From Chryseobacterium indologenes (lineage in GTDB: Bacteria; Bacteroidota; Bacteroidia; Flavobacteriales; Weeksellaceae), in NCBI GenBank assembly GCA_002439165.1, contig DJTE01000026.1, forward strand, positions 1 through 64,000: a stretch of 64,000 nucleotides of DNA. The letters run 5' to 3'. Below, in pieces: positions 34,235 through 43,378 of this stretch; the first letter of the stretch is position 1, and each line of letters begins with the position of its first letter. The notes beneath the pieces are model-generated. The model saw only the letters and a list, made by a program, of their open reading frames with translations, had not been told where the DNA came from and did no database searches. The translations under genes were made by a program, and so were the position numbers.

Positions 34235-35077
34235 TTAATGATCGGGATATTGAACAGCTTTATCCAGTTCTATCGGGTTATTAAAAGCCCTGATCTTTTT
34301 TCTCTCATTTTTTTCAGCAGGTTTCAATTCTTCCCTGGTCAGGATGGTACCGTCATCAAGCTGGAGTCTTTTACCTTCAGGGATACTCAGTTTTCCGTTA
34401 AAAACATATTTAAAAGGGCTCTGATACAGTTCAAGTTTCAGATCATTCAGTTTTTTCTGATTGATTTTTATGGCTTTGCTTCTGCGTTCTTTAAGGCTGT
34501 AACTCTCATAATCTCCGGGAATCTTTTCGCTTTTAATGAGCGTAAATACATAATCCTTCCGGCTGTCGTAGATTTCGGCAATCAGTCCCGGCAACCCATT
34601 GAATTTATAAGGTCCGTATGATAACGGAATTTCCTGGGTAAACCATGCGGTCCACTTTCTTCCTCCAAAATCGGTTTCTGCCTTCTGTACTTTTAGTTCA
34701 CCCATCATCTTTGTGACGTCTGAGATCTTCCAGACAAGGCTCGCGGGGGTTTCCAGTTTATAAAAATTTACATCCCCGATATATTCATAATTTTCATAGA
34801 AAGAATTTCCCTTATTCTTTGTTAAAAAAGAGGTCAGCCGGTATCCTTTAAAACCTTCTTTTCCTGTCTTGGCCCATACAGAATCGTTAATGTAATAAAT
34901 CCTGTTATAATAGGTTACGTCTTCTTTTGTAATATCCAGATGGAAATTTTCTCTCGTTATCTCAGTGGAAGTTGAGTCTTTTTTGAAACTGACCTCATAA
35001 ATGAACCGGTCATTCTGGGAATACAGTAAACAGCCCGCCAGCATTAAAAATATTGCCGTTATTTTCTTCATTGCCAT
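34235..35077 (-). CDS. GLPGLI family protein
   Basis: An exported protein of the GLPGLI family (TIGR01200), abundant in Bacteroidota and of unknown function, often encoded near secretion and nutrient-uptake genes. The defining motif is NGLPGLI near residues 152-158. A signal peptide covers about 1-20. The 280 residues and the tail (NPIELDKAVQYP) fit the family. It stands alone; the start is ATG at 35077 (a second Met two codons later is possible). Confidence 0.88.
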   Translation of the reverse strand: MAMKKITAIFLMLAGCLLYSQNDRFIYEVSFKKDSTSTEITRENFHLDITKEDVTYYNRIYYINDSVWAKTGKEGFKGYRLTSFLTKNKGNSFYENYEYIGDVNFYKLETPASLVWKISDVTKMMGELKVQKAETDFGGRKWTAWFTQEIPLSYGPYKFNGLPGLIAEIYDSRKDYVFTLIKSEKIPGDYESYSLKERRSKAIKINQKKLNDLKLELYQSPFKYVFNGKLSIPEGKRLQLDDGTILTREELKPAEKNERKKIRAFNNPIELDKAVQYPDH

Positions 35078-35220
35078 TAGTTTTTTAAATTTTTACAATT
35101 TTGAATATAAAAGACCGGCAATATATAAAATTATGTCTTTCCGTTCCACAAAATCTTTCTGAATTGTTGCCGCTTTCCTTTGAGTTTTCTATATTGGAAG
35201 TCTAAAGTAAAATCAGTAAT

Positions 35221-35670
35221 ATGAAAATTGTTATACAGAGAGTCTCCGAAGCCGGTGTGAAAGTAGATGGAAAAATTGTGGGCGAGATCAGTACGGGCTT
35301 AATGCTGCTGACAGGAATAGAAGAAAATGATGAAAAAGCAGATGCAGACTGGCTGGTTCAAAAGGTATTGAACCTCCGGATCTTTGGTGATGAAGAAGGG
35401 AAGCTTAATCTTTCCGTAAAAGATATTTCCGGTGAAATTCTCTGCATCAGTCAGTTTACACTGATCGCTGATTACAAAAAAGGCAACCGCCCTTCCTTCA
35501 TAAAAGCGGCAAAACCGGATAAAGCAGTCCCTCTTTTCGATTATTTTAAAGAAGAAATAGCCAGATCCGGATTAAAGACCGAAAGCGGAATCTTTGGCGC
35601 AGATATGAAAGTTTCCCTGATCAATGACGGGCCGGTAACCATCGTTATGGATTCAAAAACGAAAAGCTGA
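35221..35670 (+). CDS. dtd: D-aminoacyl-tRNA deacylase
   Basis: Hydrolyses D-amino acids and glycine wrongly attached to tRNA, a proofreading step in the cytoplasm. The 149 residues match the family. The cross-subunit motifs are present: SQFTL (near 78-82) and the cis-proline motif NDGPVTI (near 138-144). It is monocistronic, with a strong terminator downstream at 35749-35785. Confidence 0.96.
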   Translation: MKIVIQRVSEAGVKVDGKIVGEISTGLMLLTGIEENDEKADADWLVQKVLNLRIFGDEEGKLNLSVKDISGEILCISQFTLIADYKKGNRPSFIKAAKPDKAVPLFDYFKEEIARSGLKTESGIFGADMKVSLINDGPVTIVMDSKTKS

Positions 35671-35996
35671 TCCGGGAATTAATCAGACTCATAGAAATGG
35701 ATAGCTCAGGAGAAAGAATCCCGTAACCCAGTTCATTTAACATTTTATAAAAAGCATCTTTCAGTGATCCTGAAAGATGCTTTTTATTTCAGCCCTTCAA
35801 ATACTGTTCTCATCAGGATGCCAGAAGTCACGGATTTAAAAAATTCACAAAAAAGTGATTTGTATTTATTTTATTCTTATTTTTGATAGGGATCAGCCAG
35901 TAATATAGAAAGAGCGGATTCATTTATTTTTTTATCTCATTGAGCATTAAAAACACCCAATTATATATATGTTTCACAACCACTTAATACAATATT
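35671..35996. other. intergenic region between dtd and the subtilase gene
   Basis: About 330 bases. It contains the dtd terminator (35749-35785) and an AT-rich stretch upstream of the subtilase. GCGGATTC near 35915 resembles the beginning of the leader element seen elsewhere, but the rest is missing. Confidence 0.5.
35749..35785 (+). terminator. terminator after dtd
   Basis: A perfect 16-base stem, 35749-35764 (AAAAAGCATCTTTCAG) paired with 35770-35785, with a 5-base loop and T-run. The strong symmetrical A and T tracts make it usable in both directions. Confidence 0.88.
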
Positions 35997-37649
35997 ATGA
36001 GAACAAAAATTTCACTTTTCGCGTTACTTATTGTATGTTTTTTCCTTTCCTTCGGGCAAAACACAAGCAACAAAGCAGAATTTCAGAAAGATCACATTTA
36101 TGTCTGCTTTTCAAAAGGCATTCTTTCGGAAAAAGCAGCATTCAGTAAAAACCCTGAGCTGGAAAGATTTGCCAGAGCCAACCAGATTTCATTTGCGTAT
36201 GATCTAGGGTTCAGTGATCAGAAACTTGAAGAAATGATGAGAGACAGCAAAGCCAACGGACATTCGGGTGAATCTGTTGAAAAACTGAAACGGATATTCA
36301 GAGCTGAACTTCCTCTGCAAAATGAAGTAAACACGAAAAAGCTGATCCGGACGCTTGAAAAATTTCCGGAAATAGAATACGTTTCTGTGATGAGCGGTAC
36401 TCCTGTTGAGCCGCCTTTGATAAAAATATACACTGTTACCCCCGATCTGGAAAGCCAGCAGACGTACCTCAACGATAATCCGGGAATTAATGCAAGATAT
36501 GCATGGTCCAGAGGGATTACCGGGCAGAACATCCGCATCCGTGATGTAGAATACGGTTTTCATAAAACCCACGAAATGCTTTCCGCCCAGGCCTTCATAC
36601 AGCTGGAGCCGGGATATACCCCAAACTCAGGGCTATCAGGTAATAATTATATGGATCACGGAACTGCCGTAGTAAGCATTATGGGTTCTGCAAAAGACAA
36701 TATCGGTCTATCCGGAGCAGCATACGGCGCTTCCGAAATAAAAGGTTACCTGGAATGGACGACTTTGGGGTACAACAGAGCTTCGGCGGTAAGCAGGTCT
36801 ATCAGTGCCTCCCAGGCAGGCGACATTATACTGTACGAAATGCAGACCGGCGGAAAAGACGGTTACTGTCCGGCAGAATACGACAGCGTTATCTGGGATA
36901 TGACAAAAGCAGCCACAGATTCCGGCATCATTATCATTGCAGCAGCAGGAAACGGAAACCAGGATCTGGATGATCCTTTTTATGCCGCTTACCGGGCCAG
37001 AGGAAACAGCGGGGCGATTATTGTAGGGGCAGGTTCTCCCAATACCACTCATTCCAAACTCAGCTTCAGTACTTATGGAAGCAGGGTAGATGTGCAGGGC
37101 TGGGGAAGCAATGTACTGGCAGCGGGATACGGCTCTTACCAGAAATATGACAATGATAACAACAGAACTTATACCTGGTTCAACGGAACAAGTTCTGCAA
37201 CGCCTACCGTAGCCTCGGCCGCTGTTTTAATACAGTCTTTTTACCGCCAGAATACAGGGCAGTATTTAAGCCCGGCAGCCATGAAAAATCTATTGGTTTC
37301 CACAGGAATCCCTCAGGGCGGAACAGATACCAACAAGAAAATAGGGCCGCTTCCCAATGTAAAAAATGCTATATTACAGCTAGAAGGAAGTCTGGCTGCT
37401 TCTGTGAAAAGTCCTCTTCCGCTGGAGGTAAAGATCTACCCTAATCCTGCCGGCAGCTATATTGCACTAAAAAGTAATGAAAGCAAAAAGCTTGATATAG
37501 AAATTATCAATATGCAGGGACGGTCTGTGATAAAAACTTCAGCCATGCAGGATGACAGAATTGATATTTCCGGTCTTCAGCCGGGGCAGTACATCATCAA
37601 CATTAACGACGGGCAACGACGGGTGATTGAGAAGCTCACAAAATTATAG
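35997..37649 (+). CDS. secreted S8 family serine peptidase with T9SS sorting domain
   Basis: Subtilisin-like extracellular protease of 550 residues. The signal peptide is about 1-20 (ending SFGQ). A pro-region (about 25-155) contains a stretch like the subtilisin inhibitor fold (EKFPEIEYVSVM). The catalytic domain has Asp183 (in IRIRDVEYG), His221 (MDHGTAVVS), oxyanion Asn319 (AAAGNGN) and Ser399 (NGTSSATP). The C-terminal T9SS type A sorting domain (about 475-550) begins with the VKIYPNPA motif and ends VIEKLTKL. It probably degrades external protein or processes surface proteins. The gene is flanked by terminators and transcribed alone. Confidence 0.94.
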   Translation: MRTKISLFALLIVCFFLSFGQNTSNKAEFQKDHIYVCFSKGILSEKAAFSKNPELERFARANQISFAYDLGFSDQKLEEMMRDSKANGHSGESVEKLKRIFRAELPLQNEVNTKKLIRTLEKFPEIEYVSVMSGTPVEPPLIKIYTVTPDLESQQTYLNDNPGINARYAWSRGITGQNIRIRDVEYGFHKTHEMLSAQAFIQLEPGYTPNSGLSGNNYMDHGTAVVSIMGSAKDNIGLSGAAYGASEIKGYLEWTTLGYNRASAVSRSISASQAGDIILYEMQTGGKDGYCPAEYDSVIWDMTKAATDSGIIIIAAAGNGNQDLDDPFYAAYRARGNSGAIIVGAGSPNTTHSKLSFSTYGSRVDVQGWGSNVLAAGYGSYQKYDNDNNRTYTWFNGTSSATPTVASAAVLIQSFYRQNTGQYLSPAAMKNLLVSTGIPQGGTDTNKKIGPLPNVKNAILQLEGSLAASVKSPLPLEVKIYPNPAGSYIALKSNESKKLDIEIINMQGRSVIKTSAMQDDRIDISGLQPGQYIININDGQRRVIEKLTKL

Positions 37650-37657
37650 GGTTATAC

Positions 37658-37694
37658 AAAAAACTCCTTTCAGGCATTCTGAAAGGAGTTTTTT
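37658..37694. terminator. bidirectional terminator between subtilase and lipoprotein genes
   Basis: A perfect 16-base stem (37658-37673 with 37679-37694, loop GCATT) and A/T tracts on both sides, placed between two convergent genes. Confidence 0.88.
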
Positions 37695-37713
37695 AATCAG
37701 TGTGTATGATAAA

Positions 37714-38226
37714 CTAATTCGCAGGAACACTGCTGAAATTAAGTGCAATTTTAATGTTCATATCAGAGCTGGTCTGATTTTTCAGTTCATAAACTGTTCT
37801 TACGGTAAGCCCTGAACTTTTTACAACCTCATCTAAGAATCCTGTATCATTGAGATCGAGATTCAGGCTGGAAGAATTCGCTGATATGTTGGAACGGGAA
37901 GCTACCAGTCTCTCTCCGGTTCCTCCTGATGATATATATACTTTGATGGTTTTGAAAGCACTCAGATTTCCTCCTGATGGAGAAACCACAGAAACTTTGG
38001 CATCAGAAATTCTTACGTCCTTGATTTTGGCATTGTTATTTCCTCCAAACCATGTCTGCACATTGGTCGCAGTAGAGGTTGAAGAAACTTCTTTATCAGC
38101 AGGTACTCCCGTAGAAACCAAAACATTGGCCGTATAAGGGAATGTATTCTGAACCAACGACTGCACTGTACCACAACTTACTGCTATCACAGAAACAGCT
38201 GCTGTCATTAAAAAGATATTTTTCAT
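37714..38226 (-). CDS. putative lipoprotein, unknown function
   Basis: A 170-residue exported protein with a lipoprotein signal (lipobox AVSC, Cys18 in VIAVSCGTVQ). The mature part is rich in Ser, Thr, Asn and Val, probably beta-structured, with no known motif. Segments such as IKDVRISDAKVSVVSPSGG and FKTIKVYISSGG suggest a beta-sandwich. It stands between terminator 37658-37694 and another lipoprotein gene, and may be transcribed on its own. Confidence 0.72.
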   Translation of the reverse strand: MKNIFLMTAAVSVIAVSCGTVQSLVQNTFPYTANVLVSTGVPADKEVSSTSTATNVQTWFGGNNNAKIKDVRISDAKVSVVSPSGGNLSAFKTIKVYISSGGTGERLVASRSNISANSSSLNLDLNDTGFLDEVVKSSGLTVRTVYELKNQTSSDMNIKIALNFSSVPAN

Positions 38227-38278
38227 AATTTTAAACTTTAATGTTCAGGTTGCAGAAATTATACCAAAATGATTACAG

Positions 38279-38818
38279 CTACTCCACAGTTACGGTAAAA
38301 CTGCCTTTGGTATTTCCTGAGGCCATATTACTTTTGCCAATGATGAGCCATACTTCACCTTTTTCCGGAATTTTATAGGTGATCTCTCTACCGAAAGGGC
38401 CGTCATAATCTCCGTTCGGCAGTCTGATCTGGTTAAAACGGACGTTAAAGTCCTTTTCATTGGTGGTGATCGTAGCCTTCAGATCTGATTTTTCATAATG
38501 TTTGAGTTTGAGGATAAGCTCCTGCCCTTCTTTTGTAAACTCCTCACCCAATGCAAAAGGAAGCTGTGACGTTTCGGCTGTTCTTATGATCTGACCGTTT
38601 TTCTCTTCTCTCATCATCCCTTTTCTGCCTCCAACTCCTGTAACCGGAACATGATTCGCTCCCGAATCTTTATTTTTCATCACTGCGGAATCTGATTTCA
38701 TCACAGAATCCGGCATTTCTGTAACCACGGCAGAATCTTTATCCTGTACAGTGGTTATTTTCGCTTCTTTTTTACACGAAAGAATGATCATTGGAATTAA
38801 TAGCAGGCTCTTTTTCAT
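38279..38818 (-). CDS. putative lipoprotein, unknown function
   Basis: A 179-residue exported protein with a short lipoprotein signal (MKKSLLLIPMIILSC, Cys15). A low-complexity polar linker (about 16-60, Asp/Ser/Lys rich) is followed by a possible beta domain (about 85-179) with GDYDGPFGREITYKIPEKGEVWLIIGKSNMASG. That part could be a pre-peptidase-like beta domain, but I do not recognise the family. It is in the same direction as the neighbouring lipoprotein at 37714 with a 52-base gap. Confidence 0.7.
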   Translation of the reverse strand: MKKSLLLIPMIILSCKKEAKITTVQDKDSAVVTEMPDSVMKSDSAVMKNKDSGANHVPVTGVGGRKGMMREEKNGQIIRTAETSQLPFALGEEFTKEGQELILKLKHYEKSDLKATITTNEKDFNVRFNQIRLPNGDYDGPFGREITYKIPEKGEVWLIIGKSNMASGNTKGSFTVTVE

Positions 38819-38945
38819 AGTACTTTATTTTTGGCTGATGTATAAACTGCAGTTTAAACCCGGAAAAACAAACGTTCAATAATCTAGTTCTCCGGTCTGT
38901 ATGATCTTTTCAATGCTAAAATTATTCCAATGATTTTTTAATGTA

Positions 38946-39623
38946 TTATTTTTCAGGCTGCATGATTATTTCATCATCATTTTTTACCAGCTTAAATGTG
39001 AAATACATAAAATTAAGCAATATCCCCATTAAAACAGTGACTCCCCATGTCTTTGTATATTCAATAGGATAAATAAATCTTACGGCAATATCATTGAAAA
39101 GCCCAAACGGATTATTGAGTACATCCCAGCTGTTCCATCTTAGAAACCGTCCGAGATAAACCCCAAAACTGCTTATAAAAAGAAAGAAGACAACAATAGC
39201 ATTGATTATATTCCTGCTGTAATACCGGGAAAGTCTTTTTTCTATATCACCAAGACTTATAAAGCCACAGACCAGCCCTGTCCACGCATAAGAAAGAATC
39301 ACAATCAGGTCATACCAGACGGGAATAGTATTTCTTGCCTTCAGATGGAATAAATCTGTAAGGATATACGGTGAATTGGGAAAGAATAAAATCCATACTG
39401 CCACAATAAGAAACAAGGATATTTTACTTTTAATCCTGAAAGCCAAAATAAAGGTGGTAAGCAATAAAGGAATCCAGGCCAGGAACAGATTCCAGTTGAG
39501 AAATAAAAACACTTTTGTTTCGCTGATATAATACCGGAAAGCGGAAAGGCTGAAACAGAATAATGTCATGAATATAAGCAGCAGATTTATCCTGAAACGC
39601 GGAGATTCTATAAGTCTTTTCAT
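38946..39623 (-). CDS. DUF1361 family membrane protein
   Basis: A 225-residue protein with about seven hydrophobic segments that fits the DUF1361 family of unknown function (motifs FLAWIPLLLT, WILFFPNSPYILTDLFHL and SFGVYLGRFLRWNSWDVL). The FFPNSPYILTDL segment is the family's best-kept part. It is the last gene of a seven-gene leftward run that begins at 43354 under a palindromic operator, with only 7 bases between it and the preceding gene. Confidence 0.85.
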   Translation of the reverse strand: MKRLIESPRFRINLLLIFMTLFCFSLSAFRYYISETKVFLFLNWNLFLAWIPLLLTTFILAFRIKSKISLFLIVAVWILFFPNSPYILTDLFHLKARNTIPVWYDLIVILSYAWTGLVCGFISLGDIEKRLSRYYSRNIINAIVVFFLFISSFGVYLGRFLRWNSWDVLNNPFGLFNDIAVRFIYPIEYTKTWGVTVLMGILLNFMYFTFKLVKNDDEIIMQPEK

Positions 39624-39630
39624 GAGTTTA

Positions 39631-41001
39631 TTATTTCAGGGTCTCGTAATACACGATTTTCGAAAGGAAAGGTCTTGATTTGCTATCCCTGATTTTATCC
39701 AGTACTTTCTTTCTGAGCTCAGGGTTATTTTTTTCATCCGCATATTTCAGCAGGGGTCTTTCACTGAAATTGATATTCCTGAAATGATAGTCCACAACAA
39801 AGTCTTTACGTTTCATATTCTGCGAGGTAATAAAACCACCCCAGTTGATGTAGCTGCAGACCAGGATTGCTCCATAGAAATACCAGGCCATAGTATTGAA
39901 GAGGAATACATTTCTTTTTTGCATCCGGATTTTAATGAAAGTCATCGTAAGACCTGCCAGAGACAGCATCAGGAAAGCGAAAACACCCAGTCTTTTATAA
40001 GTGAATCCGTAACTGGCTATATATTCGTAGTTTTTCAGGGCGGCGGAGAGTACGAGAACCGCATTCAGAAATATCCAGACTTTGGCCAGAATCTTCATGA
40101 GTCTTGCTTTGGGATCAAAATTGAAACCGGATTTAAAGTAAAACATGATCACCAGAATCGCCATGATAATAGACATGATCACTGCATTCACCCTTTCATG
40201 GGTCTCTTCCGAAAGCTGTGAAGGGCTCTTTGACACTTCATAAAACTGTTCGTAATTGTAGGTGATGATAAAAAAGACCAGTAAGATATTCAGTGAAAAG
40301 AAAGAAACTACTCCGCTGATCCTCTCGGCATCAAGATCCAGGAAAGAATAGGTGGATTTCTGGGGTTTCCTGTTCTCATCAAAATCATTGTCCAGCAGGT
40401 GATTCATCTTATAAACAGGTCTTTCTACCGTATAGTTCCAGTAATTGAATGCAATAAAAAAGCCTATGGCAGACAGGCACATAACCTGCCAGATATTCAG
40501 ATCGAGTTCATAATCCCTGAAAAGTGCAGCAAAGTGATCACTTCCCACTGAATAGATCGCGAAAAAAACGGATAAAAATATCAAAGGGATAAGAACAAAA
40601 GCCAGGGTCTTCTGCCATGCGCCGGAAATATTTCTTTTCGGAAGCCATGCATCAAAGCTGAAGAACCGGAAAAAAAAGGTGATACAGTTGATGATAAAAA
40701 CCGGAACCAGGAACAGCATCTTCAGTTTTCTGTTCCGAGACCGGAAATCGAGCATGAGAAGTGAACTTACAACCGCCAGAAACGAAGGAAAGTCTCCGTA
40801 CCAGATAAAAGCAATACCGGACAGAATACCGGTAACAAAAAGTATCATGAATATCCTCGTTCTGTTCCGTTCCGGCGTTCTGAACAAAGTAAGTAAGGCA
40901 TAGATAATACCGAGAATCCCCAGGTTCAGCCCGATATCCTGATCATAAAACAGGACAACAAACAAAGCGGCTGTAAGAAATATATAGTGATGTGTTTTCA
41001 T
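39631..41001 (-). CDS. DUF4153/DUF4173-type polytopic membrane protein
   Basis: A 456-residue protein with about ten hydrophobic segments and a soluble C-terminal tail of about 60 residues. The general shape and segments such as SVGSDHFAALF and SEETHERVNAVIMSIIMAILVIMFYFK fit the DUF4173/DUF4153 families, which often occur in Bacteroidota with small winged-helix regulators. No catalytic motif is visible. Neighbours in the same operon are Coq4-like and DUF1361 genes. Exact DUF number uncertain. Confidence 0.75.
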   Translation of the reverse strand: MKTHHYIFLTAALFVVLFYDQDIGLNLGILGIIYALLTLFRTPERNRTRIFMILFVTGILSGIAFIWYGDFPSFLAVVSSLLMLDFRSRNRKLKMLFLVPVFIINCITFFFRFFSFDAWLPKRNISGAWQKTLAFVLIPLIFLSVFFAIYSVGSDHFAALFRDYELDLNIWQVMCLSAIGFFIAFNYWNYTVERPVYKMNHLLDNDFDENRKPQKSTYSFLDLDAERISGVVSFFSLNILLVFFIITYNYEQFYEVSKSPSQLSEETHERVNAVIMSIIMAILVIMFYFKSGFNFDPKARLMKILAKVWIFLNAVLVLSAALKNYEYIASYGFTYKRLGVFAFLMLSLAGLTMTFIKIRMQKRNVFLFNTMAWYFYGAILVCSYINWGGFITSQNMKRKDFVVDYHFRNINFSERPLLKYADEKNNPELRKKVLDKIRDSKSRPFLSKIVYYETLK

Positions 41002-41049
41002 TGTTGAAAAATTTAGAGATTAAAAGTTACCAGTTAAAGATCAGTTTAG

Positions 41050-41535
41050 TCAGTAAAGTACAACCGTTTCTTTCTGTTGGATATAATCTTTGAGGTGATC
41101 AAAATCCTGCCACAGCAGGCTTTCGAAATCCCAGTTGTAAAACGGCCTCATCCTCTGGCCTTTCCGGTAGGCTCTGAGGTACATTTTCAGATACTCCGGA
41201 AGGATCAGTGTTCCCAATACTACTGCGGCAAGAAGATGGGCATTAAGCTTTCCGTTTCCGAGGAGCAGGTACTGCATGGCAATTTCATCTTCAAAATGGG
41301 TTCCGCAGCCTGTGATCAGATGGTGTACATCATGATTTTCCATTTTCGGGATCATGGAGAATCCGTGTTTTTTATAGAACTCCCCCAGTTTCCTGCCTAA
41401 AGAGTCTTCTTTGAATTCCAGCAGCTGTTTTTCATTGAATTGCCACTGTCTTTTTTTCTTTTTAAAATAGGTTCTGTAAAGTTTCTGGGTTTTATCGTAG
41501 ACAAAAAGCAAAAAAGCAACACGTATTTTTTTCAT
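41050..41535 (-). CDS. Coq4-like protein
   Basis: A 161-residue soluble or membrane-associated protein with the Coq4 zinc motif HDxxH-x11-E, seen as His68, Asp69, His72 and Glu84 (NHDVHHLITGCGTHFEDE). Coq4 organises, and probably decarboxylates and hydroxylates in, ubiquinone synthesis. Flavobacteriia make menaquinone, not ubiquinone, so the role here must differ: it may bind a quinone or other isoprenoid lipid (inference). It is embedded in a run of membrane-protein genes under one operator. The motif is exact but the rest is divergent, so the function is open. Confidence 0.72.
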   Translation of the reverse strand: MKKIRVAFLLFVYDKTQKLYRTYFKKKKRQWQFNEKQLLEFKEDSLGRKLGEFYKKHGFSMIPKMENHDVHHLITGCGTHFEDEIAMQYLLLGNGKLNAHLLAAVVLGTLILPEYLKMYLRAYRKGQRMRPFYNWDFESLLWQDFDHLKDYIQQKETVVLY

Positions 41536-41546
41536 AGCTGATTATT

Positions 41547-41840
41547 TTAAATGATATTAATTCCGATAAAAGCATACACTACTGCAAGAGGAATATTGAT
41601 GAGGAGTATTCCGATGGCCAGCAGGCAGGCTTTGATTTTTGAATGACAGATAAGCCCGTATACCAGCAGTGCGGATATTACTGCCAGGTTCAGTATGGAT
41701 CCGAAAACAAGCAACATATAACCACCGGCCATAAAACGGTCATCCCTTGTGAACACATATCCGAAGAGGCATATATTTCCCAGCAGGAAGCACAGTCCGA
41801 ACAGTACTCTGCCTATATTTATAATTTCATGGTTTTTCAT
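41547..41840 (-). CDS. small membrane protein, tandem paralogue 2
   Basis: A 97-residue protein with three hydrophobic segments, clearly related to its neighbour at 41857 (both start with an MK..-IINIG-..FGL.FLLG pattern and end with LAxxYxxxGI). Neither has a recognisable domain. The pair arose by tandem duplication and lies in the seven-gene run between the metallophosphoesterase and Coq4-like genes. Confidence 0.7.
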   Translation of the reverse strand: MKNHEIINIGRVLFGLCFLLGNICLFGYVFTRDDRFMAGGYMLLVFGSILNLAVISALLVYGLICHSKIKACLLAIGILLINIPLAVVYAFIGINII

Positions 41841-41856
41841 AGTTTTATTTTAAATT

Positions 41857-42156
41857 TTATTGAAAAGTCAGCTGAATTCCGAGTATGATATACAGAAAAG
41901 CAAGCGGAACGTTGAGCAGAATCAAGCCGGCAGCTTTCAGACAGGCGTTCATTTTCCGTCTGTCGGCCGCTCCGTAAACCAGAAGCCCCGATATGATCAG
42001 CAGACTGATGAATACACTATAAAAGAAAATAATGATCCATGCTTCCATAAACCAGGTGCTTCCTGTGATAAAAAATCCGAAAAAGAACAGGCTTCCCAAC
42101 AGGAAAAAAAGTCCAAAAACGGATTTTCCTATATTGATAATGTGATTATCTTTCAT
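41857..42156 (-). CDS. small membrane protein, tandem paralogue 1
   Basis: A 99-residue protein with three or four hydrophobic segments, paralogous to the gene at 41547 (conserved IINIG, FLLG, LLVYG and LAxxY positions). It begins 6 bases after the metallophosphoesterase stop, so translation is probably coupled. Function unknown. Confidence 0.7.
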   Translation of the reverse strand: MKDNHIINIGKSVFGLFFLLGSLFFFGFFITGSTWFMEAWIIIFFYSVFISLLIISGLLVYGAADRRKMNACLKAAGLILLNVPLAFLYIILGIQLTFQ

Positions 42157-42162
42157 CCTGTC

Positions 42163-43002
42163 TTAAGCCTGGGTTAAGGTAAAAACCGTTATTTCCGGAC
42201 GGACCATAAAACGGATCTGGAAAGAATGCCCTATTGCCCGGTTGATGTAAAGTCTTCTTCCATCCTGAAGATCGATCTCGCCGGAAACATACCTTCTGTT
42301 CTTTACCGGAAGAAGCGGGGTAATCACACCGGGAATCCGGCATTGCCCTCCATGAGTGTGTCCGCTCAAAATCCAGCCCTGATAGCCGTTCCAGATATTC
42401 ATATCACAGGCATCGGGATTATGACAGAGCACGATGTAAGCCTGGGAAGGGTCATAATTTTTCATCACCTCAGAAAATCCGAAATTGGGGGACCACAGAT
42501 CTTCAAAACCGATAAAATTCAGTCCGTGGTTTTGTTCACTTCTGTTTTTCAGCATGGTGATTCCGGAGTTTTCAAGAATTCCGCAGATACTTTCTGAGCA
42601 TGGTATATCTTTCCAGTCTGTTCCGTAATCGTGATTTCCCAATATCCCGAAAGTGGCAAGGTTGCCGAGTACGGCATGTGCCATCACTTTTTTCAGATCC
42701 TCCTGTTCTTCTGCATTTCCGTGATTGACAAAATCTCCGGTATAAACTACAAAGTCAGGGTTGAAATGTTTAGCCTTCTGAAAAGACTCAATGAGAAAAT
42801 TCCAGTCGAAACGGTTTCCGACATGAAGATCGGAGATCTGCATCAGTATTTTACCTTCCAGCGACTCCGGAAGGTGTTTAACCGGAAGCTTTCTTTGCAC
42901 AAACTCTAACCAGAAAGGTTCTATCTGCCATGAGTACAGGGCAGGAAATGCTCCGATCACTGAAAGCTGCATCAGTCTTTTTATGAATTTTTTCCTTGTC
43001 AT
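42163..43002 (-). CDS. membrane-anchored metallophosphoesterase
   Basis: Calcineurin-like phosphoesterase of the YaeI/YkuE group, which includes phosphodiesterases of envelope lipids. An N-terminal hydrophobic segment (about 10-22) anchors it, and the catalytic part contains all the metal motifs: ISDLHVGN, TGDFVNHG, GILGNHDYG, CHNPD and SGHTHGGQ. The frame is open upstream, but the ATG at 43002 (MTRKKFIKRL) puts the anchor at the start, as in relatives, and avoids overlap with the gene at 43064. It may hydrolyse a UDP-sugar or lipid phosphate; the substrate is not decided. Confidence 0.87.
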   Translation of the reverse strand: MTRKKFIKRLMQLSVIGAFPALYSWQIEPFWLEFVQRKLPVKHLPESLEGKILMQISDLHVGNRFDWNFLIESFQKAKHFNPDFVVYTGDFVNHGNAEEQEDLKKVMAHAVLGNLATFGILGNHDYGTDWKDIPCSESICGILENSGITMLKNRSEQNHGLNFIGFEDLWSPNFGFSEVMKNYDPSQAYIVLCHNPDACDMNIWNGYQGWILSGHTHGGQCRIPGVITPLLPVKNRRYVSGEIDLQDGRRLYINRAIGHSFQIRFMVRPEITVFTLTQA

Positions 43003-43063
43003 TGAGATCTGTAATATTTGAATGATATTTTCCGGTTTCTGAAGAGCGAATGCCATCAGAGAA

Positions 43064-43354
43064 TCAGTTTCCTGCAAACGGGCTTCCGAAAATTCCCACG
43101 GCCAATTCACCCCAGATCAATGCAAGAGCCAATAAAATAGAAATGCAGATCAGGATTTTCCGGCCCTTATTTCTGATTTTGCTTCTTACAATGTTGATCA
43201 GGAAAGCTGTGATAAAAAGTAAAATTCCCGCTATCATAAAATCTGAGGGCGACCAGTGAACCTCATCAGAAATGATATTCCCGAATAGCGGAATGCACAG
43301 CAAAGCCGGCGGAAGGGCATAGATCGCAAATGTTGTTTGTTTTTGTGTCATCAT
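43064..43354 (-). CDS. small membrane protein, first gene of operator-controlled run
   Basis: A 96-residue protein with three hydrophobic segments (about 10-25, 38-58 and 68-90), separated by an acidic loop (SDEVHWSPSDF) and a basic loop (RSKIRNKGRK). I do not recognise the family. Its ATG is 25 bases downstream of the palindromic operator at 43379-43397, so it appears to be the first gene of the leftward seven-gene run ending at 38946. Confidence 0.7.
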   Translation of the reverse strand: MMTQKQTTFAIYALPPALLCIPLFGNIISDEVHWSPSDFMIAGILLFITAFLINIVRSKIRNKGRKILICISILLALALIWGELAVGIFGSPFAGN

Positions 43355-43378
43355 ATTATTTAATTTTATTTTATAAAG

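Noticed and set aside
35912..35925. Fourth copy of the leader element before the subtilase
   Set aside because: Only GCGGATTC matches; GAAAAGC and the hairpin are absent.
36204..36572. Overlapping antisense frames of 106-122 codons within the subtilase gene
   Set aside because: The subtilase has all catalytic motifs; the antisense frames are Cys/Phe-rich shadows without motifs.
39784..40221. 145-codon plus-strand frame inside the DUF4173-like gene
   Set aside because: Low-quality composition (His/Gln-rich), antisense to a clear polytopic membrane protein.
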